Positions 1-9,357 of a stretch of DNA of 13,923 nucleotides are shown piece after piece. The notes under the pieces are model-generated. The model had not been told where the DNA came from and did no database searches. It saw only the letters and a program-made list of their open reading frames with translations. Both the position numbers and the translations under genes were made by a program. This DNA comes from Chloroflexota bacterium (GTDB lineage: Bacteria; Chloroflexota; Limnocylindria; QHBO01), in the NCBI GenBank assembly GCA_024636135.1, contig JAGXHP010000141.1:1-13923 (forward strand). The letters run 5' to 3'. Positions within the stretch are counted from its first letter, which is position 1, and each line of letters starts with the position of its first letter.

Positions 1-126
1 GCCCGCGACGCGCTCACCGACGCGCTCACCGCGGCCGGCCCGTTCCACGACGGGGTGCGCCGGATGCTCCGGCTGGCGATCGCGGACGACCTGCGGGCGA
101 GCGAGGCGCTCCGACCGCCGACGTGA
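1..126 (+). CDS. 3' end of an unrecognised protein (partial)
   Basis: Reading frame 1 is open from the window edge and gives 41 residues before a TGA at 124-126. The fragment is rich in Ala, Leu, Arg and Asp (it contains FHDGVRRMLRLAIADDLRAS) and looks like an amphipathic helical C-terminus. No catalytic motif is visible and I do not recognise the family. It is judged real because its stop codon overlaps the GTG start of the next gene in a GTGA junction, the same coupling used elsewhere in this window, and because codon use is similar to its neighbours. It contains an exact tandem 12-bp duplication near the window edge. The gene begins upstream of the window, so its function cannot be inferred. 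Confidence 0.6.
   Translation, partial: ARDALTDALTAAGPFHDGVRRMLRLAIADDLRASEALRPPT
7..30 (+). repeat. 12-bp exact tandem duplication
   Basis: The unit GACGCGCTCACC occurs twice back to back (7-18 and 19-30). It is in frame with the partial gene and encodes Asp-Ala-Leu-Thr twice. It may be a recent in-frame slippage duplication or helical repeat coding; only two copies are visible. Confidence 0.75.
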
Positions 127-791
127 TCGACCTCGCAGGCTTGGCACCCCGGCGGCTGCGCCATGCCGGCGAGTGGCCCGTCCCGCCGCCGCGGCGCGCC
201 CCGATCGGCAGCGCGCTGCGGGCGCTGCAGGATTCCATGCCCGTCTGCGACGGGGACGCGGCACCGGTTCTCTCCGGGAGCGGCGCCGAGCGCGCCATGC
301 TCATCGGGCAGGCGCCCGGCTGGCGCGAGATCGAGACCGGGCTGCCCTTCGCCTGGGACGCCGGGAAACGGCTGTGCGGCTGGCTGTCCGCCGCCGGCGT
401 CGGCCTCGACGATTTCCGGGAGCGCTGGTACGTCACGAGCATCGGGAAGTGCTACCCGGGCCGCGCCCCCGGCTCGTCGGTCGATCGGCCGCCGTCACGC
501 GAGGAGATTGCGCGCTGGACGCCATATCTGCTGCGCGAGATCGAGCTGGTGGCCCCGGCCGTGGTCCTCCTGGTGGGCGGCATCGCCCATCGCTACGCCT
601 TCGGCCCGCGCCGGAAGCTCGATGAGCTGGTGGGCCGCGAGCTGAGCTGGGATGCCGCACCCGGCGCCGCCGTGCTGTGTCTGCCCCATCCATCGGGAGC
701 TTCGACGTGGCTCAACGATCCGGCGCACGTTGAGCTCTGGCGGCAGGGAGTCGAGCTGCTGCGGGCGCGCTGGAGCGAGCTGCCGGGATGA
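123..791 (+). CDS. Uracil-DNA glycosylase superfamily protein (family 4-like, reduced Fe-S ligands)
   Basis: This 222-aa protein resembles the family 4/5 branch of the uracil-DNA glycosylase superfamily, which removes uracil from DNA to start base excision repair. Visible motifs are the active-site loop GQAPGWRE (residues 62-69) followed by G73-x-P-F77, the segment TSIGKC (105-110) in place of the usual N-x-V-K-C, a P-x3-E-E-I stretch (124-129) followed by PYLLREI, and the C-terminal HPSG loop (189-192) that normally inserts into the DNA groove. Canonical family 4 enzymes carry four Fe-S cysteines. Here only C42 and C110 sit near expected places: the second Cys of the N-terminal CxxC is absent, and the position before TPYL is Trp132. 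A cluster is therefore unlikely. The GTG start overlaps the upstream stop (GTGA), and the stop overlaps the next ATG (ATGA), so it lies in an operon. The superfamily call is firm; activity on uracil is inferred. Confidence 0.82.
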   Translation: MIDLAGLAPRRLRHAGEWPVPPPRRAPIGSALRALQDSMPVCDGDAAPVLSGSGAERAMLIGQAPGWREIETGLPFAWDAGKRLCGWLSAAGVGLDDFRERWYVTSIGKCYPGRAPGSSVDRPPSREEIARWTPYLLREIELVAPAVVLLVGGIAHRYAFGPRRKLDELVGRELSWDAAPGAAVLCLPHPSGASTWLNDPAHVELWRQGVELLRARWSELPG

Positions 792-1315
792 CGCGCGAGG
801 TTCGCATCGGCCTGGCCGCGGTGGCCGCCCTTGGCGCGTTCGTCTTCTTCCTGCTCGTGGTGGGCTCCTCGGGTGGGACCCGTCCGGAGATCGACCCGCT
901 GTCCGTGGAAGGCGCCCTGGCCGGCGGCGATCCGGCCGGCCGCTGGGAAAGCCGGGAGCTGTACGTTGCCGGCTGGTACGCCGAGCTCGATGCCGACTGT
1001 AACGGTGACGACGGCGGGGCCGACGCGTCGGTTGCCTGGCTTCAACGGGACTGCCCGCTGCGCGTCCTGCTTCCGTACCAGCCGGACGTCGACGTCACCC
1101 AGGCCGAGCTCATCCGAGATGGGCTGCGCCTGGCGGCGCCGCAGGGACGTGCCTTCCCCTCGCGGGCCGAAGCGGGCGGGCCGAACCTGCGCGGGCAGCA
1201 GCTCGTCTTCGTCGGGCATTTCGCGGACGATCGTGCCGCCTCCTGCGTGCCCGATCGCGTCGAACGCTGCCGCGCAACGCTGGTGGTGGACGACTACGAC
1301 GAGCTGGTCCGCTAG
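788..1315 (+). CDS. Membrane-anchored protein of unknown function
   Basis: This 175-aa protein starts with a short basic segment and one hydrophobic helix (about residues 7-27, rich in Ala, Leu, Val and Phe). The helix is probably an uncleaved signal anchor, because no lipobox Cys follows it. The remainder should be extracytoplasmic. It has four cysteines (71, 89, 153, 161) that could form two disulfides and a beta-rich C-terminus (about 139-170) of the pattern QQLVFVGHF...C...CRATLVV, resembling a small OB-like fold. I do not recognise a named family. The ATG start overlaps the stop of the UDG-like gene by 4 nt, implying coupled translation. Its stop codon shares CTAG with the stop of the convergent permease gene, leaving no room for a terminator. 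The gene is real on coding pattern and context, but its role is unknown. Confidence 0.75.
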   Translation: MTREVRIGLAAVAALGAFVFFLLVVGSSGGTRPEIDPLSVEGALAGGDPAGRWESRELYVAGWYAELDADCNGDDGGADASVAWLQRDCPLRVLLPYQPDVDVTQAELIRDGLRLAAPQGRAFPSRAEAGGPNLRGQQLVFVGHFADDRAASCVPDRVERCRATLVVDDYDELVR

Positions 1316-2202
1316 CTGCCGGTCGTCATGTCGAGGAGGCCGGCCTCGCGCGCCCGTCGCATGAACCAGCGGAACGCCGCGAGAGCCAGCGGGATAGCGA
1401 TCGCGGTCGAGATCACCAGGAACAGCATGATCTGCCCATCGCTGAAGACCTCGAACAGCCCGGGTTGGCCGTCGATCCCCGGCGCCCCGTGGCCGACCAG
1501 TGCGCGCCGGGAGGCTTCGAGCCACCACGTGGTGGGAGAGGCCAGGGCCACCGGGTGCAGGAAAGCCGGGAGGATGTCGACGGGGAAGATCGCGCCCGAG
1601 ATGAGGTAGAGCGCACCGGCGATCGCCTCCGGGTACGACCACGCCTCCTGACGGAGCTGGAGGCACCAGCCGGCCATGAAGACCCCGAGAGCCACGACGG
1701 CCGTCACGCCGATCAAGGTGGCGGGAACCAGGAGCAGGAGGTTCAGCTGCAGGTCGACCCCCAAAAACACGACGCCCACAGCAAGCGTGAGGACCACCGC
1801 GACGAGGGACGTCAGGACGCGGGCGACCGAGCGACCCAGCAGGAACGGGAACAGTGACGACGGGGTGACGACGACGTACTTCATCATCTTGTACCGCTCG
1901 CGGTCCTCGAGGATCGACTGCACCAGGCCACCCATGACGCCGAACACCACGTTCCATAGGGCGCTGCCGACGATCAGGAACTGGAGGAACTCGGTGCCCT
2001 GCCCGCCGGTGATGACCTGGAACATCACCACCAGGATCATCGCCGCCGCCAACGGTTTGGCCATGGTGTAGATCGCGAAGAGGAACGGGTCGGACCAGTT
2101 GGCCTCGATGGCCCAGCCCAGGCCGATCGCGGTGCGGAAGCTGCGCCAGGAATCGGCCAGCGTGATGCCGGGGACCTGGGCCGCGCCCTCGGTCACTGCC
2201 AC
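1312..2202 (-). CDS. ABC-2 type exporter permease (second subunit)
   Basis: This 296-aa integral membrane protein has the ABC-2 (DrrB-like) layout: a cytoplasmic N-terminus, helices at about 41-65, 71-95, 117-149, 155-181 and 257-280, and a re-entrant region with SGAIFPVDILP (202-212), the conserved G-x-x-FP-x-x-x-LP feature of ABC-2 permeases. The loop EDRERYKMMKYVVVTP (99-114) corresponds to the cytoplasmic coupling segment before the third helix. It should pair with the other permease and the ATPase upstream to form an exporter. The GTG at 2200-2202 gives a 10-nt overlap with the preceding gene; a GTG at 2194-2196, two codons later, would give the GTGA overlap seen elsewhere and is equally plausible. 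The substrate cannot be read from sequence; drugs, lipids or glycopolymer precursors are all possible for this family. Confidence 0.9.
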   Translation of the reverse strand: MAVTEGAAQVPGITLADSWRSFRTAIGLGWAIEANWSDPFLFAIYTMAKPLAAAMILVVMFQVITGGQGTEFLQFLIVGSALWNVVFGVMGGLVQSILEDRERYKMMKYVVVTPSSLFPFLLGRSVARVLTSLVAVVLTLAVGVVFLGVDLQLNLLLLVPATLIGVTAVVALGVFMAGWCLQLRQEAWSYPEAIAGALYLISGAIFPVDILPAFLHPVALASPTTWWLEASRRALVGHGAPGIDGQPGLFEVFSDGQIMLFLVISTAIAIPLALAAFRWFMRRAREAGLLDMTTGS

Positions 2203-3068
2203 CGCAGGGTCAGCCGTCCCTCGCGGCGTGCCAGGGTCTCGAGGTAGCCGAGCGCGAGGCGCGCCGCCACGAGGAAGACGATCCCCATCGCCACGAGGAT
2301 GACGATCTCCGTCCCGACCGGCAGCACACCGTTGGTGTCGCTGCTTGCGAAGGCCAGCTGGCGCATCGCGTCGAGGCCCACCCCGAGCGGCAGGGTCGCC
2401 ATCACCAACCCGACCGCCGGGCCGAGTGCGCGCAGCGGGAAGTTCACCCCGCCCAGGAAGTAGATCGGCTCCTGGAGGAGCTGTGCCAGGTGAAACGCCT
2501 CGCGGCCCCAGAGCAGAAACAGGCTCGCGAACAGCATCCCCATCCCGTACAGCGGGATCATGGTCAGCAGGAACACCGCGGCCAACGCGAGCGGCTCATG
2601 GACGTCGTAGGAAACGCCGTACAGCAGCGAGCCGATACCGATCACGGCCAGCGCACGAGAGCTCGTCATCACCAGCCCGCCGATCGCCATGCCGGCCAAA
2701 ACGGACATCAGGTGCATCGGCGCGGTGAAATACAGCTCGAGGTTGCCCTGGTCCTTCTCCCAATAGAACTGGGCCGCCATCATCCACACCACGTTGAGCC
2801 AGAAGGCTGTCATGGCTCCGCCGAGCACGACGAAGCCGACGAATGCCTCCGGCGCCCCGAGCGCGCGATACACGAAGACGAACGCGCTGACGGCTAGGAA
2901 GGGGAGGAAGATCTCGAAGAAGAGCCACGACGGCTCCCGAGTGAGGCCGATGACGCGAGGGTAGGCTCGGCCCACGATCGCGCGGAGGTTCACCGCCACG
3001 ATGCGGCGATTCGACCACTCCGCGGCCTCACGGGGACCGCTTGCCGGCGCCGACCCATACGCGCTCAC
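2193..3068 (-). CDS. ABC-2 type exporter permease (first subunit)
   Basis: This 291-aa ABC-2 permease has hydrophobic helices at about 48-69, 75-99, 124-152, 158-187 and 252-275. The motif FLGGVNFPLRALGP (204-217) is the conserved ABC-2 re-entrant signature. YWEKDQGNLELYFTAP (102-117) matches the usual E-x-x-x-G-x-L-E-x-x-x-x-x-P element at the cytosolic face, which is thought to contact the ATPase. It differs clearly in sequence from the neighbouring permease, so the transporter is probably a heterodimer of permeases with an ATPase dimer. The GTG start overlaps the ATPase stop as GTGA. It is the middle gene of a three-gene operon. The substrate is unknown. Confidence 0.9.
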   Translation of the reverse strand: MSAYGSAPASGPREAAEWSNRRIVAVNLRAIVGRAYPRVIGLTREPSWLFFEIFLPFLAVSAFVFVYRALGAPEAFVGFVVLGGAMTAFWLNVVWMMAAQFYWEKDQGNLELYFTAPMHLMSVLAGMAIGGLVMTSSRALAVIGIGSLLYGVSYDVHEPLALAAVFLLTMIPLYGMGMLFASLFLLWGREAFHLAQLLQEPIYFLGGVNFPLRALGPAVGLVMATLPLGVGLDAMRQLAFASSDTNGVLPVGTEIVILVAMGIVFLVAARLALGYLETLARREGRLTLRWQ

Positions 3069-4084
3069 GACACTGCTTCCTCTTCCTCATCCCCGAAGCC
3101 GCGTCCGACGAGCTCGACGAACACGTCCTCGAGGCTCGGCTCGGACTTCGCCAGGCCGATGAGCTGTGAGCCGCGCTCGGCCACCGCAGTGACGACGCTC
3201 GTCAGCGCCGAGTCGTCAGCCAGGGCGACCTTCAACGCCACGCGGTCCGAGGCGGCTCCGTCGGACGTGTCGTCGTCGGCGGGGACGGCGGATAGCACGC
3301 CGGGCAGGTCGCTGATCGCGGCGATGCCACCGTCGTGCGGGAGATGGTCGAGCTCGAGCCGGAAGATCGACTCCGCCTGCACCCGACGGCGGAGCTCCTC
3401 AGGTGTACCGAGTGCCAGGATCTTGCCGCGGTCCACGATCGCGATGCGGTCGCACAGCTGTTCGGCCTCCACCATGTAGTGCGTGGTGAGGAGCAGGGTG
3501 CGGCCCGGTGCGGCCGCCTTCCACGCCAGGGTGTGCTCGCGCAGGTCGCGCGCCGCGGCAACGTCGAGGCCAAGCGTCGGCTCATCGAGGAAGAGAACCC
3601 ACGGGTCGTTGAGGAGGCCGCGCGCGAAGTTCAGCTTCTGGCGCTGCCCGGTCGACAGCGTGCGCACCTTCTGGTCGCGCTGCTCGGTGAGGCCGGTGAT
3701 CTCGATGAGCTCGTCGACGCGGCGCCAGCCGTCGCGATTCGGCAGGCCGTAGAACTGGCTGAACATCCAGAGCTGCTCACGCAGGGTCAGCAGGCCGTAG
3801 CCCGACTGCTCGCCACCGGCGACCATGTTGATGACGCGCCGGATCTTCGCGGTCTCGTTGACGACGTCGAACCCGGCGATCTTGGCGGTGCCGCTGGTGG
3901 GCAGCAGCAGAGTGGTGAGGATCTTGATGAGCGTCGTCTTGCCGGCGCCGTTCGGCCCGAGGAGGCCGAAGTACTCCCCGGGCTGGACGTCAAGATCGAC
4001 GCCGCCCAGGGCGGTCACCGGGGACGGCTTCGCCTTGTAGATACGGGTGACGCCGCGCGCGTGAATGGCGAGTTCGTCGGACAT
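3065..4084 (-). CDS. ABC exporter ATP-binding protein (DrrA-like)
   Basis: This 339-aa cytoplasmic ATPase powers the two ABC-2 permeases downstream. It shows Walker A GPNGAGKTT (43-51), a Q-loop at Q93 (GGEQSGYGLLT), the ABC signature LSTGQRQK (143-150), Walker B VLFLDEP (163-169), a D-loop LGLD (171-174), and the switch His202 in TTHYMVEAEQLCDRIAI. After the nucleotide-binding domain, residues about 235-339 form an extra C-terminal domain ending in SEPSLEDVFVELVGRG, the tail typical of DrrA/CcmA-type exporters (DUF4162-like). All elements needed for ATP hydrolysis are intact. The ATG start has no obvious Shine-Dalgarno. A possible extended -10 element and a short palindrome lie about 40-60 nt upstream, so the operon may have its own promoter in the 103-nt gap after the small upstream gene. 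The substrate cannot be assigned. Confidence 0.95.
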   Translation of the reverse strand: MSDELAIHARGVTRIYKAKPSPVTALGGVDLDVQPGEYFGLLGPNGAGKTTLIKILTTLLLPTSGTAKIAGFDVVNETAKIRRVINMVAGGEQSGYGLLTLREQLWMFSQFYGLPNRDGWRRVDELIEITGLTEQRDQKVRTLSTGQRQKLNFARGLLNDPWVLFLDEPTLGLDVAAARDLREHTLAWKAAAPGRTLLLTTHYMVEAEQLCDRIAIVDRGKILALGTPEELRRRVQAESIFRLELDHLPHDGGIAAISDLPGVLSAVPADDDTSDGAASDRVALKVALADDSALTSVVTAVAERGSQLIGLAKSEPSLEDVFVELVGRGFGDEEEEAVS

Positions 4085-4126
4085 CGAGGGACAGCACCAG
4101 CTGGTGGGGGAGCGGACGGGAGCGGG

Positions 4127-4141
4127 ATGGTAGCACTGCTA
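4127..4141 (-). promoter_or_regulatory. Candidate extended -10 and overlapping palindrome before the ABC operon
   Basis: Read on the minus strand, positions 4135-4127 give TGCTACCAT, an extended -10 (TGn plus TACCAT), which would place transcription start near 4120 and a leader of about 36 nt. It overlaps a perfect inverted repeat, TAGCACTGCTA (4131-4141), which could be an operator. The same TGCTACnAT form occurs before uvrA. No good -35 is visible. The assignment rests on pattern alone. Confidence 0.35.
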
Positions 4142-4187
4142 ATGATCGACGGGCATGCGTCATCCGACGTAGCGGAGGTTCAGCCGA

Positions 4188-4442
4188 TCAGAAGGGGCGG
4201 GATTCGCCCTCGCATTCGCCGGGACCGTGGTCGCAGTCGGCGGACAGCAGGCCGGCGCCTCGGATGGCGAGCAGTGCCTCGCGCACGTCGCGTTCGTCGC
4301 TGGGGCACGGGACCATGTCGAGGGCGTAGGTCACGCGGTCCGCGAGGGTGGCCGCCAGCGCGTCAGTCGGGGCGAATGTGCGCCACTCGCCATCGTCATC
4401 CCAGATCACGATTCCGTAGCCCTTGACCGCCACCGAGAACAT
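4188..4442 (-). CDS. Small conserved-looking protein of unknown function (84 aa)
   Basis: The reading frame extends upstream to a GTG at 4590-4592, but the ATG at 4440-4442 is preceded by AGGAG with a 9-nt spacer, the clearest Shine-Dalgarno in the window, so I start here. The extra upstream residues would be a low-complexity Arg/Gly/Pro stretch typical of untranslated GC-rich DNA. The product starts MFSVAVKGYGIVIWDDDGEW, looks like a small soluble alpha/beta protein, and ends in an acidic Cys/His tail (C71, H73 and C78 within SADCDHGPGECEGES) that could bind a metal. I do not recognise the family. It lies 103 nt upstream of, and in the same direction as, the ABC exporter operon, and is divergent from uvrA. 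It could be cotranscribed with the exporter, but there is no overlap, so a functional link is not established. Confidence 0.6.
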   Translation of the reverse strand: MFSVAVKGYGIVIWDDDGEWRTFAPTDALAATLADRVTYALDMVPCPSDERDVREALLAIRGAGLLSADCDHGPGECEGESRPF

Positions 4443-4451
4443 GCCGTGTAG

Positions 4452-4457
4452 CTCCTG
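4452..4457 (-). promoter_or_regulatory. Shine-Dalgarno that fixes the start of the 84-aa gene
   Basis: On the minus strand this reads CAGGAG, with AGGAG ending 9 nt before the ATG at 4442-4440. It decides the start against the longer GTG-initiated frame. Confidence 0.6.
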
Positions 4458-4544
4458 TCGTCGTGCCGGGTCGACCGCTCCCCTCGACGATCGGCCCGGC
4501 TCCCCTCTGATCTCCCCCGTCGGCATCCCCCGTACCGATCTCCC

Positions 4545-4573
4545 AGTACCCTGCGCCGGTCTTCGGGCCGCAA
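4545..4573 (-). promoter_or_regulatory. Weak candidate promoter for the 84-aa gene
   Basis: On the minus strand TTGCGG (4573-4568) and GGTACT (4550-4545) are separated by 17 nt. Each hexamer matches the sigma-70 consensus at only half its positions. The rest of the 4443-4725 gap, apart from the two inverted repeats and the uvrA promoter, shows nothing I can assign. Confidence 0.2.
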
Positions 4574-4629
4574 CAAGCCTCCTGATCCGCACCTATCTGC
4601 CGACAACTGCCCAATTTTCGTCCAGATGG

Positions 4630-4644
4630 TCCTGGGACCCAGGA
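4630..4644. repeat. Perfect 15-bp inverted repeat in the uvrA upstream region
   Basis: TCCTGGG-A-CCCAGGA is a perfect 7+1+7 palindrome lying 35 bp upstream of the LexA box. With a single central base it cannot form a normal RNA hairpin loop, so a protein-binding site fits better than a terminator. No regulator family is recognised. Confidence 0.5.
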
Positions 4645-4678
4645 AGCGGGTGGGGCAAGCCGGTGGCCGGGAGCAAAC

Positions 4679-4692
4679 CGAACAGGTGTTCG
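4679..4692. promoter_or_regulatory. LexA binding site (SOS box) controlling uvrA
   Basis: CGAACAGGTGTTCG is a perfect inverted repeat and matches every position of the Gram-positive LexA consensus CGAAC-R-N-R-Y-GTTCG. It ends 33 bp before the uvrA ATG and overlaps where the -35 region of the candidate promoter should lie, a good position for repression. I saw no other GAAC-N4-GTTC in the intergenic regions of the window. The known biology is that LexA bound here blocks transcription until RecA filament-stimulated cleavage after DNA damage. That a LexA of this specificity exists in this organism is inferred. Confidence 0.85.
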
Positions 4693-4716
4693 CATCGGCC
4701 TGGATCCTGCTACGAT
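4689..4716 (+). promoter_or_regulatory. Candidate uvrA promoter with extended -10
   Basis: TGCTACGAT (4708-4716) is an extended -10 of TGn plus TACGAT. TTCGCA (4689-4694), 16 nt upstream of the -10, matches four of six -35 positions and overlaps the LexA box. Transcription would start near 4723, only a few bases before the ATG, so the mRNA could be nearly leaderless. Confidence 0.5.
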
Positions 4717-4725
4717 GGGCGTGGA

Positions 4726-7659
<2,934 letters not shown>

Positions 7660-7672
7660 GGAGGCCACGCGG

Positions 7673-9337
7673 TCAACGGGCGAGCCGGATGCCCATCTCC
7701 GCGAGGAAGAGGGACGGGCGCCGTGGGTCGAAGGCGAGGATGAGGCGCTCGGTGGCGCGCGTCAGGGCGACATAGGCCAGCCGGCGTTCCTCCTCCAACG
7801 CCCGATGCGGGTCCGCGTGATCCGAAATGCTGCGCGCATTCGGCATTCGCCCCTCCTCGAATCCGATGACGACCACGGTTCCCCACTCTCGGCCCTTGGA
7901 GCCATGAACCGTAGCCAGCTCGACCGGCGCTTCCGCGACACGCAGCGCTGCCAGTCGCTCGGTTGCGGCATCGAACGCGGCGAGGAAGGCGGACGTGGTC
8001 CGGAAGCCCACCGTCCACCCGAGGAGGGCGTCGAGGCCGGCATGTTCGTCGTCCGTCAGGAGATCTCCAGACGGAGAGCCGCGTTCCCAGCCGCGGCGGG
8101 CTCGCAGGCCGCGGAGGACGTGGAACGGATGGCCGTCCACGGACGACGCACGGGCCTCTTCGATGAGCTCTCGGACCGAGTCGGAATCGGCCACGAGCGG
8201 CACTGCCGACGCATGCCGCACGCCCGCACGGACCAGCCCGAGCAGAATCGGAACGAGTTCGCTCCGTGTGCGGGACAGGAAGCACAGGCTCCGGTCCGTC
8301 GCATCGTGCCGTGCTGCGAGACGGGCCATGGCGTCCGCCCAATCGGCACGTGACGAGTCCGACGCCGTGATCGCCGGGGTGCGAGCGATTGCGTCGGGCG
8401 TGCGAATCGGCTTGGCGAAGCGTTCCACGTTCACGGCCACCATGCGGGCAGATGCCTCGACCACGGCCACGGGGCACCGGTAGTTCGTCGCCAGCGTCAC
8501 GCGACGCGCGTTCGGGTAGTCCTGCGAGAAGCGAAGAATGCGGCGGACATCGGCCAGGCGCCAGGCGTAGATCGTCTGGTCGTCGTCGCCGACCGCGAAC
8601 AAATTGTCCTCGGGCGAGGCCAGGAGTCGGACGAGGCGCAGCTGGGCTGCATCGACGTCCTGGAACTCGTCGACGCAGACGTGGCTGAAGCGTGCCTGCC
8701 AGCGGATACGGATCGCGGGATTGGTTTCGACGAGCGCACCGGCGCGCACGACAAGGTCATCGAAGTCGACCGACCCACGTAGCTTCAGGAGGTCCGCGTA
8801 GGCATCGAGCGCCAGCCGATCCGGTCCGGTTGGCGGGTGGCCCTCGATCTTCCAGCGCGACAGCATCGTGTCGAGGCTGGCCGGGTCGGAGACCGCGGCC
8901 TCCGGCGCGGTTACCAGGACTCGGCGCCGGGCCGCCCTGAGCAGCGGGAGCCGGTCCGCCACCACGATCCCGCCCTCGCCGGCATCGAGCAGGACCTGGC
9001 GCGCGAGCGCGTGGAGGGTCCTTACCTCGACAGACGCCGCTTCGGGGATACCGTTGGCAAGGCGGTGCCGCAGGCGCCGTGCGAGGTCCTGCGCCGCATC
9101 GCGATTGAAGGTGACCACGCAGATGCGGTCCGGCGCGATCCCGCGTGCGATGAGGACCGCGATCCGCGCGACCATCGTCGTCGTCTTCCCGCTGCCGGCC
9201 GGCGCGATGATCTGTGCCGGCCCGTCGGGGAGCGTCGCCGCGGCGCGCTGCTCGGCGTCGAGAGCCGCCAGGATCGGACCGAGCGGGTCGGAGGCGGGTG
9301 CGCGGATGGCCATCCATGCAGGGTGACGGGAGCCCAT
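7673..9337 (-). CDS. UvrD/PcrA-type superfamily 1 DNA helicase (compact)
   Basis: This 554-aa ATP-dependent DNA helicase is of the UvrD/Rep family. Motifs in order: Q motif LDAEQRAA (26-33), Walker A APAGSGKTT (45-53), Ia VVTFNRDAA (74-82), Ib VRTLHALAR (105-113), II VDEFQD (222-227), III AVGDDDQTIYAWR (248-260), IV NYRCP (285-289), V VHGSKGREW (477-485) and VI EEERRLAYVALTRA (515-528), with arginine R527 in the usual ATP-sensing place. It lacks the long C-terminal tail of PcrA/UvrD (about 700 aa) and ends soon after motif VI, and the region between IV and V that holds subdomain 2B is short. Next to uvrA, a role in removing the excised oligomer is plausible; recombination or replication roles are also known in the family. 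A second ATG at 9311-9313 would shorten it by 8 residues; neither start has a Shine-Dalgarno. Confidence 0.93.
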   Translation of the reverse strand: MGSRHPAWMAIRAPASDPLGPILAALDAEQRAAATLPDGPAQIIAPAGSGKTTTMVARIAVLIARGIAPDRICVVTFNRDAAQDLARRLRHRLANGIPEAASVEVRTLHALARQVLLDAGEGGIVVADRLPLLRAARRRVLVTAPEAAVSDPASLDTMLSRWKIEGHPPTGPDRLALDAYADLLKLRGSVDFDDLVVRAGALVETNPAIRIRWQARFSHVCVDEFQDVDAAQLRLVRLLASPEDNLFAVGDDDQTIYAWRLADVRRILRFSQDYPNARRVTLATNYRCPVAVVEASARMVAVNVERFAKPIRTPDAIARTPAITASDSSRADWADAMARLAARHDATDRSLCFLSRTRSELVPILLGLVRAGVRHASAVPLVADSDSVRELIEEARASSVDGHPFHVLRGLRARRGWERGSPSGDLLTDDEHAGLDALLGWTVGFRTTSAFLAAFDAATERLAALRVAEAPVELATVHGSKGREWGTVVVIGFEEGRMPNARSISDHADPHRALEEERRLAYVALTRATERLILAFDPRRPSLFLAEMGIRLAR

Positions 9338-9355
9338 TACCGTGCGGTGACGGGA
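9322..9355. repeat. Direct repeat pair at the helicase start
   Basis: GGTGACGGGA occurs at 9322-9331 and 9346-9355, 24 bp apart in the same orientation. The pair straddles the first helicase start and would lie wholly upstream if the second ATG is used. It could be an operator or chance. Confidence 0.4.
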
Positions 9356-9357
9356 CG

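Noticed and set aside
593..1957. 454-codon minus-strand frame through the UDG-like, membrane-protein and permease genes
   Set aside because: It is a shadow of genes with real motifs; its composition is Arg/Pro/Gly-rich and has no domain.
1945..1957. GAAC-N5-GTTC inside the permease gene as a LexA box
   Set aside because: The spacer is 5 rather than 4, and the site lies inside coding sequence away from any promoter.
4131..4141. TAGCACTGCTA as a CIRCE (HrcA) element
   Set aside because: CIRCE is TTAGCACTC-N9-GAGTGCTAA. This site lacks the spacer and the GAGTGCTAA arm, and no heat-shock gene is adjacent.
4423..4725. Extension of uvrA upstream to 4423
   Set aside because: The extra 101 residues have no UvrA homology and would place the LexA box and promoter inside the gene. 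The family start MPSDKIVVRGAREH begins at 4726.
7660..7672. Terminator between convergent uvrA and helicase genes
   Set aside because: The 13-nt gap has no stable inverted repeat or T-run.
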